DNA of 64,000 nucleotides. Origin: Arthrobacter gandavensis. GTDB taxonomy: Bacteria > Actinomycetota > Actinomycetes > Actinomycetales > Micrococcaceae. Made by a program: the position numbers and the translations under genes. The DNA lies in NCBI RefSeq assembly GCF_015355785.1, contig NZ_JADKYW010000003.1:470028-534027 (forward strand). The letters are read 5' to 3'. Shown piece after piece: positions 44,027 to 52,849 of this stretch. The notes under the pieces were generated by a model that searched no databases, had not been told where the DNA came from, and saw nothing but the letters and a program-made list of their open reading frames with translations. The stretch's first letter is position 1; each line of letters begins with the position of its first letter.

Positions 44027-44893
44027 ATGACTGAGCAGAGGAACAACACTTTGTCCGCAACCATCGACTTGAAGGATCTGGGCACCGTGAACCGGCTGGG
44101 CTTCGGTGCCATGCGCATCGTGGGTCCCGGAGTCTGGGGCGAACCCGAAAGCCGCGGCAGCGCCGTCGAGGTAGTGCGCCGCGCCGTCGAACTGGGCGTC
44201 GATTTCATCGACACCGCCGACTCCTACGGCCCCAACATCAGTGAAGAGATCATCGCCGAAGCGCTTTACCCCTATCCGGACGGCCTGAGGATCGGCACCA
44301 AGGCAGGGTTCGTGCGCACGGGACCGGATGAGTGGATTCCGCTGGGACGCCCCGAGTACCTTCGCCAGCAGGCCGAGCTGAGCCTGCGCAAGCTGAAGGT
44401 GGATTCCCTGGACCTGCTGCAGCTGCATCGGATCGATCCCACGGTGGACGCCGAAGAGCAGTTCGGCGTGCTGGCCGAGCTCCAGAAGGAAGGCAAGGTC
44501 AAGGCGCTCGGGCTCTCCCAGGTGAGCGTCGGGCAGCTGGAGGCAGCCGGCAGGCACTTCACCGTCTCCACCGTGCAGAACCGCTACAATCTCACGGACC
44601 GGTCTTCCGAGGACGTACTTGAATACGCCACTGCCAACGGAATCGGGTTCATCCCGTGGGCACCGATTTCAGCCGGTGAACTTGCCCGGCCGGGAGGCGT
44701 GCTGGACGACGCCGCCAAAAAGCTCGGCGCCACCACGTCCCAGGTGGCCCTGGCCTGGCTCCTGAAGCGTTCGCCGGTCATGATGCCTATTCCGGGCACC
44801 GGCTCGGTGGCCCACCTCGAAGAGAACCTGGGCGCCCGGGAGCTGGTGCTGGACGACGCCACGTTCGACGCGATCGACGCCGCCGCACGCTAG
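44027..44893 (+). CDS. Aldo/keto reductase
   Basis: The 288-residue NADPH-dependent TIM-barrel oxidoreductase has catalytic tetrad residues Asp62 and Tyr67 ([10 protein letters not shown]), Lys92 (GTKAGF) and His in LLQLHRID. The C-terminal cofactor motif [17 protein letters not shown] is clear. Such enzymes reduce aldehydes and ketones. It is followed by a DJ-1/PfpI protein and a dehydrogenase-like gene on the same strand, perhaps a small carbonyl-stress group. Substrate unknown. Confidence 0.88.
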   Translation: MTEQRNNTLSATIDLKDLGTVNRLGFGAMRIVGPGVWGEPESRGSAVEVVRRAVELGVDFIDTADSYGPNISEEIIAEALYPYPDGLRIGTKAGFVRTGPDEWIPLGRPEYLRQQAELSLRKLKVDSLDLLQLHRIDPTVDAEEQFGVLAELQKEGKVKALGLSQVSVGQLEAAGRHFTVSTVQNRYNLTDRSSEDVLEYATANGIGFIPWAPISAGELARPGGVLDDAAKKLGATTSQVALAWLLKRSPVMMPIPGTGSVAHLEENLGARELVLDDATFDAIDAAAR

Positions 44894-44936
44894 CAACCCC
44901 TACCCCGTGCTCCACACCCCCAAAGGAAGGACCCCC

Positions 44937-45638
44937 ATGAACAACATCCTGATGGTTGTCTCCGCCGCTGATTCCCTCACCATGAAGGACGGCTCCGAAC
45001 ACCCCACCGGCTTCTGGGCCGAGGAACTGGTTGAGGCTCACCGCACGCTGACCGAGGCCGGGCACCGCATCACCTTCGCCACTCCCGGAGCCAAGGCGCC
45101 CACCGTTGATCAGGTCAGCCTGCAGCCGGACCAGGCCGGCGGTGAAGAGAAGGCCGAGCACCTGAAGTCCTACCTGGAGGAGCTGCGTCCGGAACTGAAC
45201 TCCCCCATGGCCCTGGCGGACGTCGCGCCCCTCGAATACGACGCCGTCGTCATCCCCGGCGGGCACGGCCCCATGGCGGACCTTGCCAGCGACTGGGACA
45301 TGGGACGGATCCTGATCGCAGCCAACGACGCCGGTATGCTCATTGCCCCGTTCTGCCACGGCCCGGCAGCGCTGCTCAGCGCCGAAACCCCCGAGACCGG
45401 CTTCGCCTTTTCCGGCCGCCGGCTCACCGTCTTCACCAACGAAGAGGAATTGAACGGCGGCACAGGGGAAAACACTCCCTGGATGGTTGCCGACGCGCTG
45501 GCCGAAAAGGGCGCGGTCGTCGATGGCGGACCTGCCTGGGAAAGCTTCGTGGTCACCGACGGCAACCTGATCACCGGACAGAACCCCCAGTCCAGCGTGG
45601 ATGTGGCCCGCCAGGTCCTCGCGTCCCTGCCCGACTAG
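44937..45638 (+). CDS. DJ-1/PfpI-family protein (class I glutamine amidotransferase-like)
   Basis: The 233-residue protein has the nucleophile elbow Cys140-His141 in IAPFCHGPAALL and the conserved acid residue in GFWAEELVEAH. The length with the extra N-terminal segment (SLTMKDGSEHPTGFW) matches the Hsp31-like/glyoxalase III-like branch. Members act as chaperones, deglycases or glyoxalases, and which applies is disputed. AAAGGAAGGA lies just before the ATG at 44937. It is 43 bp after the aldo/keto reductase. Confidence 0.85.
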   Translation: MNNILMVVSAADSLTMKDGSEHPTGFWAEELVEAHRTLTEAGHRITFATPGAKAPTVDQVSLQPDQAGGEEKAEHLKSYLEELRPELNSPMALADVAPLEYDAVVIPGGHGPMADLASDWDMGRILIAANDAGMLIAPFCHGPAALLSAETPETGFAFSGRRLTVFTNEEELNGGTGENTPWMVADALAEKGAVVDGGPAWESFVVTDGNLITGQNPQSSVDVARQVLASLPD

Positions 45639-45658
45639 ATCTTTGGCAGACTAAAGCC

Positions 45659-46501
45659 ATGACTGTCCTGATTGCCGGCTGCGGCGACCTGGGCACGGAA
45701 GCCGGCCTGCGGTTCGCCGCGGCCGGCTTTTCCGTGCTGGGCTGGCGCCGTTCCGCCGAGAAGATTCCCGCTCCCCTTACCGGCCAGGCTGCCGACCTCA
45801 CCGGCCGGCTGCCTGAAATCCCCGCTGACACCGGGATCGTGGTGATTTCGACTGCCGCCCGGGAACGTTCAGAAGCCGCCTACCGCGCGGCCTACGTGGA
45901 CGGTACGGCAAACGTCCTGGATGCCCTGGAACGCGACGGCGTCCGGCCGGACCGGATCCTCTTCGTGTCCTCCACGGCCGTCTACGGCGACGCCGGCGGC
46001 GGCTGGCTGGAGGAGGACTCCCCCACCGCTCCCGCATCGGTGACCGGCGCCGTCATCCGCGAAGCCGAGGACCTGCTGCACTCCCGCCGGCCGGATGCGA
46101 TCGTGCTGCGCCTGGCCGGGATCTACGGCCCCGGGCGCACCCGGCTGATGGACCGGGTCCGTGCCGGAGCGGCGGATCCAGGCCCGGGACAGCTGACCAA
46201 CCGCATCCACCGGGATGACGCCGCCGCGGCGATCGTGCACCTGACCACCGCCGTTGCTGATCCCGCTCCGCTGTACTTGGGCGTCGACGACGAACCCGTG
46301 GAACAGCGCGAAGTGCTTCAGTTCCTGGCCGGTGAACTTGGTACGGAACTGGGTCCGGAAGAGCCGGCGAACCCGTCCCGCGGCGGCAACCGGCGCCTGT
46401 CCAACGCCCGGCTGCGTTCCACCGGGTTCGAGTTCAGGTACCCGACGTTCCGCGAGGGATACCGGGCGGTGCTGGCCGGGGACGGCGTGCGGCACGGCTG
46501 A
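45659..46501 (+). CDS. NAD-dependent epimerase/dehydratase-like protein (extended SDR, YeeZ-like)
   Basis: The 280-residue Rossmann protein has an atypical N-terminal nucleotide motif MTVLIAGCGDLGTEAGLRFAAAG. The region ILFVSSTAVYGD and LRLAGIYGPGR match YeeZ-type extended SDRs. The Tyr-x-x-x-Lys active site is not well formed (Tyr in AVYGD only), which is common for this branch. Function unknown. It lies 20 bp after the DJ-1 gene and converges on the amidase with 18 bp between stops. Confidence 0.8.
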   Translation: MTVLIAGCGDLGTEAGLRFAAAGFSVLGWRRSAEKIPAPLTGQAADLTGRLPEIPADTGIVVISTAARERSEAAYRAAYVDGTANVLDALERDGVRPDRILFVSSTAVYGDAGGGWLEEDSPTAPASVTGAVIREAEDLLHSRRPDAIVLRLAGIYGPGRTRLMDRVRAGAADPGPGQLTNRIHRDDAAAAIVHLTTAVADPAPLYLGVDDEPVEQREVLQFLAGELGTELGPEEPANPSRGGNRRLSNARLRSTGFEFRYPTFREGYRAVLAGDGVRHG

Positions 46502-46519
46502 ACCGGAACCAGACGGCCG

Positions 46520-47992
46520 TTACAGCTCCGGGTACGTTCCAGCCCAGGGACGAAGCGCCTCAATGGCAGCACCGACGCGGAAGACGGATTCCTCCGCGAA
46601 CGGGTGGCCCACTACCTGCACACCGGTGGGAACGCCGTCGGCTCCAAAACCGGAGGGCACGGCCAGAACCGGGCAGCGGTTGGTGATGTTGAACGGCGCC
46701 GTCAGGTGGCCTTCCCAGTAGTGCTGCAGCGTCCACCCGGCCACCGAAATGCCGTCCAGATAGTCCCCGTCCGCGGCGAGGGATCCGGCTCCCGAGGTGG
46801 GGCAGAGCAGCACGTCGAAGCCGGCCATTGCCGTTGCCAGCTCCGCCTGGATCCTGGCCTCCTCCGCCAGTCCCTCCACCAGCGTCCTTCGCTGCGCTGC
46901 GGAACGGGCGTCCGCCATGAACCGGCGGGTATAGGCAGCCAGTGAGTCAGCATTCCCGGCGGTGGCCTCCTCCATGGCTGGTCCCAGGATGTGGCCAAAG
47001 TGGGTGAAGATGGTTTCCCGAATGCCCGCGGTGGTCCACGGCAGGTCAACTTCTTCCACCACGGCACCGGCCGCCTGCAGCATGGCGGCAACGGCTTGGG
47101 TGTTGGCTTCGACCGCCGCGTCCAGCGGATAGTCCCCCAGCCGAAGACACAGCGCCACGCGCAGCCCGGCTGCTTCGCCGGCGTCGGGATAGCGCAGCGG
47201 CAGCACGCCTGGACCGCCGACGGAGGCGTGGTCCCCCGGGTGGCGTCCGGACATCACGTTGGCCAGCAGGGCGGTGTCCGCAACCGTGCGCGCCATGGGC
47301 CCGTCCCCGCGGTACCAGTCGGCGGAGAGCGGAGCCTGTCCGGGGATCCTGCCGTAGGGCGCCTTGTAGCCGACGGTTCCGGTGAACGCTGCCGGCAGGC
47401 GGGTGGATCCCGCTATATCCGACGCCGTTGCCAGCGGCGCCAGGCCCGCGGCCAGTGCCGCTCCCGCTCCACCGGAGGACCCCCCGGGTGAGCGGTCCAG
47501 GTTCCAGGGGTTGCGAGTGACGCCCCACATGGGACTGTGCGTCACAGTGGCGCAGCTGAACTCCGGAGACGTAGTGCGGGCGTGCACGATTCCGCCGGCG
47601 GCACGGATGCGCGCCACCACGGGATGGTCGGCCGGGGCCAGCGTGCCGGTGTGGGCAAGCAGCCCCTGGGAGAGGCTGCGCCCGGCCAGGGCGTGCTTCT
47701 CCTTGGTCGCCACGGGCAGTCCCAGGAGCGGAAGCTCCCCTGTGTCGCCGTTCAGGTACGCCGCTTCGGCTTCCCGTGCCTGCACCATGGCGTCGTCGAA
47801 CAGCGTTTCAGTCAAGGCATTCACGGTCGGGTTCGCCGTGTCCGTCCGCTCCGCGACCGCCGTCAGCAGTTCAACGGGCGAGAGGGTGCCGGAGCGGAAC
47901 AGCTCCAGCGCGGAGACGGCGTCCAGGTAATGCAGCGGCGGGTCCGCTGCGGGACGTGCGGCGAGGCCTTCGCCGGTCACCGGCGTGCTCAT
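46520..47992 (-). CDS. Amidase, amidase-signature family
   Basis: The 490-residue hydrolase has the Ser-Ser-Lys triad: Lys97 (GLPVATKEKHALAG), Ser173 in the glycine-rich SPGGSSGGAGAALAAGLAP, and nucleophile Ser196 in DIAGSTRLPA. It hydrolyses amides to acids and ammonia. The start ATG overlaps the stop of the M20 hydrolase (ATGA). The pair therefore probably acts in sequence on an N-carbamoyl or amide compound imported by the MHS transporter upstream. Exact substrate not deducible. Confidence 0.88.
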   Translation of the reverse strand: MSTPVTGEGLAARPAADPPLHYLDAVSALELFRSGTLSPVELLTAVAERTDTANPTVNALTETLFDDAMVQAREAEAAYLNGDTGELPLLGLPVATKEKHALAGRSLSQGLLAHTGTLAPADHPVVARIRAAGGIVHARTTSPEFSCATVTHSPMWGVTRNPWNLDRSPGGSSGGAGAALAAGLAPLATASDIAGSTRLPAAFTGTVGYKAPYGRIPGQAPLSADWYRGDGPMARTVADTALLANVMSGRHPGDHASVGGPGVLPLRYPDAGEAAGLRVALCLRLGDYPLDAAVEANTQAVAAMLQAAGAVVEEVDLPWTTAGIRETIFTHFGHILGPAMEEATAGNADSLAAYTRRFMADARSAAQRRTLVEGLAEEARIQAELATAMAGFDVLLCPTSGAGSLAADGDYLDGISVAGWTLQHYWEGHLTAPFNITNRCPVLAVPSGFGADGVPTGVQVVGHPFAEESVFRVGAAIEALRPWAGTYPEL

Positions 47993-49248
47993 GCTGCCGG
48001 ACCCGTGGCCTGGTCAGTCAGGGCACCGTGGATCAGCTTCCAGCCGAGTTCGGTGAGGGCATCCAGGCCGGTAGCCATGTCCTCGTCCGTGGTGAACTCG
48101 CGTTCGCAGTGGGAAACCCCGTCAACGGAGGGAATGAACATCATCACCGTGGGGGCGATGCGGTTCAGCGCCACGGAGTCGTGGCCTGCCATGGTCTGGA
48201 TCCGGCGGATGCCGAGGCCCAGCCCGGCGGCAACCTTCTCGGCCAGCTCCAGCCCGTCCTCGGGGTAGTACTGGATGCCGCGGATATCGAAGTCGTTCAC
48301 ATTGATGGTGATGTCGTGTTCCCGGGCGATGGCGTCGATGTCCGCGAGCAGGGACGCACGGGCTTCGGCAACGATCTCCGGCGAGGCCGAGCGCAGGTCC
48401 GCCACCAGGTGGACGCGGCGGGCGACGACGATCGGCGAGTTCGGTTCCAGGGTCATCCGCCCCACCGAGGACACCAGTGCCTCATCCGCGAACTGCTTCG
48501 TCACGTCGTGGACCAGCAGCACCACCTTGGAGGCAGCCACCAGGGCATCGTGCCGGTCCGCCATGGCAGTGGCTCCGGTATGCGACTGTTCGCCAAGCAC
48601 CTCGATATCCAGTTTCTGGGTGTACCAGGAATAGTCGACGGCGCCCAGCGGGAGCTGCTCTCGCTCCAGGATGCGGCCCTGTTCAATGTGGATCTCCGCG
48701 TAGCTGGCCACTTGGGGCCGCAGATCCGTGCCGAGGTACCCGATGCCGGAGAGTGCCTCCCGGACGGAAATCCCGGCAAGGTCGCGGACCTCCAGCATGG
48801 CTTCCTCTTCCATGAGTCCGGCAAATACGGAGCTGCCCATGATGGACGGTGCGAACCGCCCGCCTTCCTCGTTGAACCAGTTCACGACCGCCAGGTTGAA
48901 GACCGGCGTGCCCCCGGAGGCCCGCAGGCGTTCGGTGATCCGGGACGCCGCGTGCAGGCCCGCGATCACCCCGTACGCGCCATCGAACCTCCCGCCCAGC
49001 GGCTGGCTGTCCAGATGGGAGCCGACCAGGACGTACGGTGCGCCTGGAACCAGCTCGATCAGCGCGAACATGTTGCCGATGCCGTCCACCCGCACCTCCC
49101 AGCCGCGGGTCTCGGCATAGGCGGCAAACCAGTCCCTGGTCTGCTTGTCTTCAGCGGTGGCTGCTTGCCGGTCGACGCCGTTGGCAGCGGTGGCGCCAAT
49201 GGCGGCGACGTCATGGAAGTCCTTCAGGAAGGCCTGGGGTGAAGTCAT
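47989..49248 (-). CDS. M20-family Zn hydrolase (N-carbamoyl amino acid/allantoate amidohydrolase type)
   Basis: The 419-residue binuclear metallohydrolase has metal ligands His78 (VGSHLDSQ), Asp89 (GGRFDGAYG), Glu127-Glu128 (WFNEEGGRF), His187 (EIHIEQG) and a C-terminal His in DGVSHCERE. The HIEQG and GGRFDG motifs place it with L-carbamoylases and allantoate amidohydrolases, which release ammonia and CO2 from ureido groups. Operon order transporter, M20 hydrolase, amidase suggests complete use of an imported ureido or amide compound as a nitrogen source (inference). Confidence 0.88.
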   Translation of the reverse strand: MTSPQAFLKDFHDVAAIGATAANGVDRQAATAEDKQTRDWFAAYAETRGWEVRVDGIGNMFALIELVPGAPYVLVGSHLDSQPLGGRFDGAYGVIAGLHAASRITERLRASGGTPVFNLAVVNWFNEEGGRFAPSIMGSSVFAGLMEEEAMLEVRDLAGISVREALSGIGYLGTDLRPQVASYAEIHIEQGRILEREQLPLGAVDYSWYTQKLDIEVLGEQSHTGATAMADRHDALVAASKVVLLVHDVTKQFADEALVSSVGRMTLEPNSPIVVARRVHLVADLRSASPEIVAEARASLLADIDAIAREHDITINVNDFDIRGIQYYPEDGLELAEKVAAGLGLGIRRIQTMAGHDSVALNRIAPTVMMFIPSVDGVSHCEREFTTDEDMATGLDALTELGWKLIHGALTDQATGPAA

Positions 49249-49302
49249 GGTTCTGGTCCTTTGAATCAGGCGGGCGCGGTCCGTGCGGTGTACGGGGCGG
49301 TG

Positions 49303-50646
49303 CTAGCCCATGCGGCCGCGGGTTTCCGGCACTTTGGTAAGGGTGAGCAGGAGCAGCACGATCACGGCTGCGGCACTCATGTAGAAGCCCGGCGAGTACG
49401 CCACGTCCGTGGCTGCCACCAGTGCGGTGCCCACGAACGGCGCGGTGCCGCCGAAGATGGCGTAGGCAACGTTGTAGCTGATGGCCGCGGAGGTGAAGCG
49501 GGTCTTGGTGGTGAAGATTTCCACGAAGAAGGTGTAGCAGCCGCCGCCGTAGATGCAGAGCGGAATAACGAAGAGCAGCTGGCCCAGAATGGCCAGTCCC
49601 AGCACGCCGCTGGTCACCAGCATGAAACAGGGAACGGCGAAGACGGCCAGTGCGGCCGAGCCGGCGATCAGCATGGGCTTGCGGCCCACCCGGTCGCCGA
49701 GAATTCCGCCCAGCGGCAGCAGGATTGCGTAGAACGCCATGGCGGCGGCGTTGGCCAGCAGTGACTGGTCCCGGCTGAGGTTTCCGGTGGTCTGGACGTA
49801 GGAGACGAAGTAGCCGGAGAGGAAGTAGAAGCCCATGGCGGTCAGGCCCATAACGAAGATGACCTGCAGCATGCGCACCTTGTTGGTGCGGAAGGTCTCG
49901 CGGATGGGGCTGTATTCCTTGGTCTGGTTCTTGGCCAGGACTGCCTTGAAGACTTCGCTTTCCTCGGTCTTGGCGCGGATCCACAGGCCAAAGAGGGACA
50001 GCGGCAGCGCCAGCAGGAACGGGATGCGCCAGCCCCAGCTCTGGAAGTCGGCTTCGCTCATGGACTGGCTGAGGACCAGGATCAGGGTTCCGGCCACCAC
50101 TGAAGGCAGTGCGGTGGCCGCCAGGGTGATGTTGAGCCAGAAGCCGCGGCGGTTCGCCGGTGCGTGTTCAAAGACGAACGACGGCGCGCCTACCGATTCG
50201 CCGCCGGCCGAGAAGCCCTGCACCAGCCGGCACAGCACCAGCAGGGCCGGGGCCAGCGCGCCGATGGTGGCGTAGGTTGGCAGCAGGCCGATGCCGGCGG
50301 TGGCTGCACCGATGGAAACCAGCGTGATGTACAGGACGCGGCGCCGGCCGATCCGGTCCCCCAGCGCACCGAAGAAGAGTCCGCCCAGCGGCCGGATGAG
50401 GAAGGCGACGCCGAAGGTCGCGAAGGTGGAGAGCAGGCCGATGAAGGCGCTTTCGCTGGGGAAGAAAAGTTGGGAGAGCACCACGGCGGAGAGGCCGTAA
50501 AGGGCGAAGTCGTAGAACTCAATGAACTGGCCAACGCTGCCGCCGGCCAGGACACGCTTCTGCATCCCGGTGAGGCGGGGCTTGGTACCTTCCGCCGGAG
50601 CGGACTGGACACTGGTGTCCTTCGGAGTCACTTCGTTCGTAGTCAT
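49303..50646 (-). CDS. MFS transporter, metabolite:H+ symporter (MHS) type
   Basis: The 447-residue membrane protein has 12 predicted helices. MHS/ShiA-ProP family signatures are GSVGQFIEFYDFALYG in helix 1, RPLGGLFFGALGDRIGRRRVL between helices 2 and 3, and RLVQGFSAGGESVG in helix 4. It imports an organic acid or zwitterion with protons. The ATG at 50646 begins a hydrophilic N-terminus of about 25 residues; longer upstream frames are rejected. It is 54 bp upstream of the M20 gene and presumably imports its substrate. Confidence 0.9.
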   Translation of the reverse strand: MTTNEVTPKDTSVQSAPAEGTKPRLTGMQKRVLAGGSVGQFIEFYDFALYGLSAVVLSQLFFPSESAFIGLLSTFATFGVAFLIRPLGGLFFGALGDRIGRRRVLYITLVSIGAATAGIGLLPTYATIGALAPALLVLCRLVQGFSAGGESVGAPSFVFEHAPANRRGFWLNITLAATALPSVVAGTLILVLSQSMSEADFQSWGWRIPFLLALPLSLFGLWIRAKTEESEVFKAVLAKNQTKEYSPIRETFRTNKVRMLQVIFVMGLTAMGFYFLSGYFVSYVQTTGNLSRDQSLLANAAAMAFYAILLPLGGILGDRVGRKPMLIAGSAALAVFAVPCFMLVTSGVLGLAILGQLLFVIPLCIYGGGCYTFFVEIFTTKTRFTSAAISYNVAYAIFGGTAPFVGTALVAATDVAYSPGFYMSAAAVIVLLLLTLTKVPETRGRMG

Positions 50647-50907
50647 GGGAGCCACCGTACGCAAACCGGGTTTTGGCGGCGTTGCCCGCGGTTTCCGGAA
50701 AGTAACGCCTGGCTGAAGCGTATGTCGGCGGCGTTTCCCGCGGCCGGGCCGTGCTCCGCGGGTTGTGTAATGCCGCGGAAACGTGGGTCTGATCTGTTCA
50801 ACTGCGCTCCTGGGGGATTCAGTACCGGCTTGGGCCGGGATCTCCGCGGCGTTGCGGGGATCCAGCGGCCTGCCACCGTCGGGCAGAGATGATGATGGGT
50901 CAACTCT

Positions 50908-50923
50908 GGTGACCTGCGTCACA
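50908..50923. promoter_or_regulatory. CRP/GlxR-like site in the long leader of the MHS transporter gene
   Basis: On the minus strand the sequence reads TGTGACGCAGGTCACC, matching the CRP-family consensus TGTGA-N6-TCACA at 9 of 10 defined positions. It lies 262 bp upstream of the transporter start and 53 bp after the LysR stop. The remainder of 50647-50975 shows no convincing gene. Confidence 0.45.
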
Positions 50924-50975
50924 GATGTCCAGTTGATGTTTCTGAAGTTACTAATCGATTTTTTCGATGCGAGGG

Positions 50976-51890
50976 TCAGTTGCCCGCGCCGTACAGCCTG
51001 CCGCAGACGGCTTCGAACGCCAGGGCGCGGCGGGTGGGGCGAACCCCCGCCGGACGGACCAGCATCACTTCGATTCCGGGAAGGTCGTCGGTCAGGCGAA
51101 GCGGAACCACCCGCCCGCCGGCATAGGTCTGGTCATGGTGCAGCCGCTGGTTCAGCACCGAGTAGCCGTGTCCACGGCCCACGAATGAGCGCACGGTCTC
51201 GTAGCCGGAGGCGCGGTGGCGGATCTTCGGGCGCACTCCGGCCGCCGCGAAAAGACTCATGAAGTACTCCCGGGTGTGCGGAAGGTCCAGCAGGATCAGC
51301 GGTTCATCTTCAAACTGGGCCAGGGACACCTCACCGTCCGGGCTGGCCGCCAGGGGATGGTCTTCCGCGACGATCACGTGTGCGGAAATCCGCTCGACAA
51401 CCTTGGTGGTGAAACCTTCATCCAGCCCCAGGCCATACATCAGCGCGAGTTCGCACTCGCCTTCCAGCAGCGAACGGCGGAGGTATTCCTGGTCTCCTTC
51501 CAGGAATGAGAGCTGCACTCCCGGATGGGCTGTTTCGAAAGCCTGCAGGATCACCGGGGCCCGGAAAGCCGCCAGCGGCGCAAAGACCCCTACGCGCAGT
51601 TCGCCCGTGAGAGCATCCGAATAACCCCGCGCGGCTTCGTAGAGTGCATCGGCTTCTTCAAGGAAGGGCGCCAGGTCCTTGGCGAACTGCCTGCCGGGCG
51701 CAGTCAGCCGCATTCCCCGCTGCTGTCCACGGATGAACAGCTGGACGTCCAGGTCTCTCTCCAGCTGCGAGATCGCAGCGGAGAGCGCCGACTGGGTGAC
51801 GTTGAGTTCCTTCGACGCCGCAGTCATGCTCTCTGCCGCCGCCACCGCGGAGAAGTAGCGCAGCTGCACCAGGGTAAACGGTTTGGCCAT
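50976..51890 (-). CDS. LysR-family transcriptional regulator
   Basis: The 304-residue LTTR has an N-terminal winged helix at 1-60 (FTLVQLRYFSAVAAAESMTAASKELNVTQSALSAAISQLE) and a periplasmic-binding-like effector domain. It lies immediately upstream of the MHS transporter, M20 hydrolase and amidase genes on the same strand and is their probable regulator. A CGTCA-CA-TGACG dyad (51925-51936), 35 bp before its start, could be an autoregulatory site. Effector unknown. Confidence 0.9.
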   Translation of the reverse strand: MAKPFTLVQLRYFSAVAAAESMTAASKELNVTQSALSAAISQLERDLDVQLFIRGQQRGMRLTAPGRQFAKDLAPFLEEADALYEAARGYSDALTGELRVGVFAPLAAFRAPVILQAFETAHPGVQLSFLEGDQEYLRRSLLEGECELALMYGLGLDEGFTTKVVERISAHVIVAEDHPLAASPDGEVSLAQFEDEPLILLDLPHTREYFMSLFAAAGVRPKIRHRASGYETVRSFVGRGHGYSVLNQRLHHDQTYAGGRVVPLRLTDDLPGIEVMLVRPAGVRPTRRALAFEAVCGRLYGAGN

Positions 51891-51989
51891 GCGCCCATCC
51901 TGCCAGCCCGGGTGTGCGCGGGGACGTCACATGACGCGGGTACATGACATCCGTGTCCACGGCCGGGATCACCGGGGCACGGCCGGGCA

Positions 51990-52021
51990 GCCGCAGCTGC
52001 CGGCCGCGCCCTGGCTGCGGC
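51990..52021 (-). terminator. Possible terminator stem after the DUF2848 gene
   Basis: GCCGCAGC (51990-51997) pairs with GCTGCGGC (52014-52021) around a 16-nt loop, directly after the stop at 52024. There is no T-run on either side, so support is modest. Confidence 0.35.
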
Positions 52022-52023
52022 AA

Positions 52024-52710
52024 TCAGCCGATGGGCTCGGCCATCCGGCGCACACCGTAGCCCAGCGAGAGGGTTTCACCGGTAACCGGATCAGACATTT
52101 CTACTTTCCAGCTGCGGGCAAACTGGTCCACTCCGTGCAGCATGGCCACGGTCCCGGAAATCAGGACAGTCCCGGGCTTGTCCAACCCGCGCCCAGCGAG
52201 GATGTCCAGCCAATAGTCAGGCGTCAGCAGGGCTGCCAGCGAGCTGTCCTGGATCAGGGTGTCCGGCGTTTCCCCTGCCCCAACCCAGGCCTTCAGCGTG
52301 ATCTCATCCAGGTGGTCCCGGACGTCGTCCAGCCGCCAGGCCCGGCGGCCCAGGACGTCGGGGCTGGCATTCTTGCTCCAGGCAACGCCGTGGACTTCCA
52401 GTTCACGGTCCGTGTGGTCACATGCCACAGTGAGCAGCGTCCCGGCATCGCTGATGACCAGCGCCCATTCCGCCTCGCCGGACGTTTTGCCATGCTGAAC
52501 GCTGACCTCATCCACCTGCTGGGCGAGGTACGGGGACACCGGATAGAGCGCCGGAGTTGCGGACGGGCCGGGGACGCCCAGTTCCGCCAGTTCCTGGATG
52601 TGCGCCTGGACTTCATCCTGTTCACGGCCTGCGTAACCGGCGTTGAGCAGGTGCTGGACGTCTACGGCAACGTCGGCGCCGTCCGGAAGCTCGAATGTCA
52701 GCGTTGTCAT
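52024..52710 (-). CDS. DUF2848-family protein (FAH-superfamily-like)
   Basis: The 228-residue protein starts MTTLTFELPDGADV. Its middle (YPVSPYLAQQVDEVSVQHGKTSGEAEWALV) and end (GTVLISGTVAMLHGVDQFARSWKVEMSDPVTGETLSLGYGV) match DUF2848, whose C-terminal region recalls fumarylacetoacetate-hydrolase folds with acid-binding loops. No biochemical function is established to my knowledge. The ATG at 52710 has GAAGGG 8 bp upstream. It is divergent from an MHS transporter, with a perfect ATGTATACAT operator between them, and belongs to the same small regulon as the nitrilase at 54895. Confidence 0.75.
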   Translation of the reverse strand: MTTLTFELPDGADVAVDVQHLLNAGYAGREQDEVQAHIQELAELGVPGPSATPALYPVSPYLAQQVDEVSVQHGKTSGEAEWALVISDAGTLLTVACDHTDRELEVHGVAWSKNASPDVLGRRAWRLDDVRDHLDEITLKAWVGAGETPDTLIQDSSLAALLTPDYWLDILAGRGLDKPGTVLISGTVAMLHGVDQFARSWKVEMSDPVTGETLSLGYGVRRMAEPIG

Positions 52711-52784
52711 GTTTGGGCCCTTCGAAAGTGAGATTTTACAAACCGGAAATGGAAACCCTCGCCAATCTACATCAAGTATGCGTA

Positions 52785-52794
52785 ATGTATACAT
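52785..52794. promoter_or_regulatory. GntR operator ATGTATACAT between the DUF2848 and transporter genes
   Basis: A perfect 10-bp palindrome in the divergent promoter region. The same ATGTATACA core recurs at 54867-54875 in front of the GntR and nitrilase genes. This supports one regulator (54205-54861) acting at both sites. Confidence 0.7.
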
Positions 52795-52849
52795 CGTTCA
52801 CACAAGTGGCTTGCATCACTCCCGTCCATACCCCGGAGGTCCAACAACC

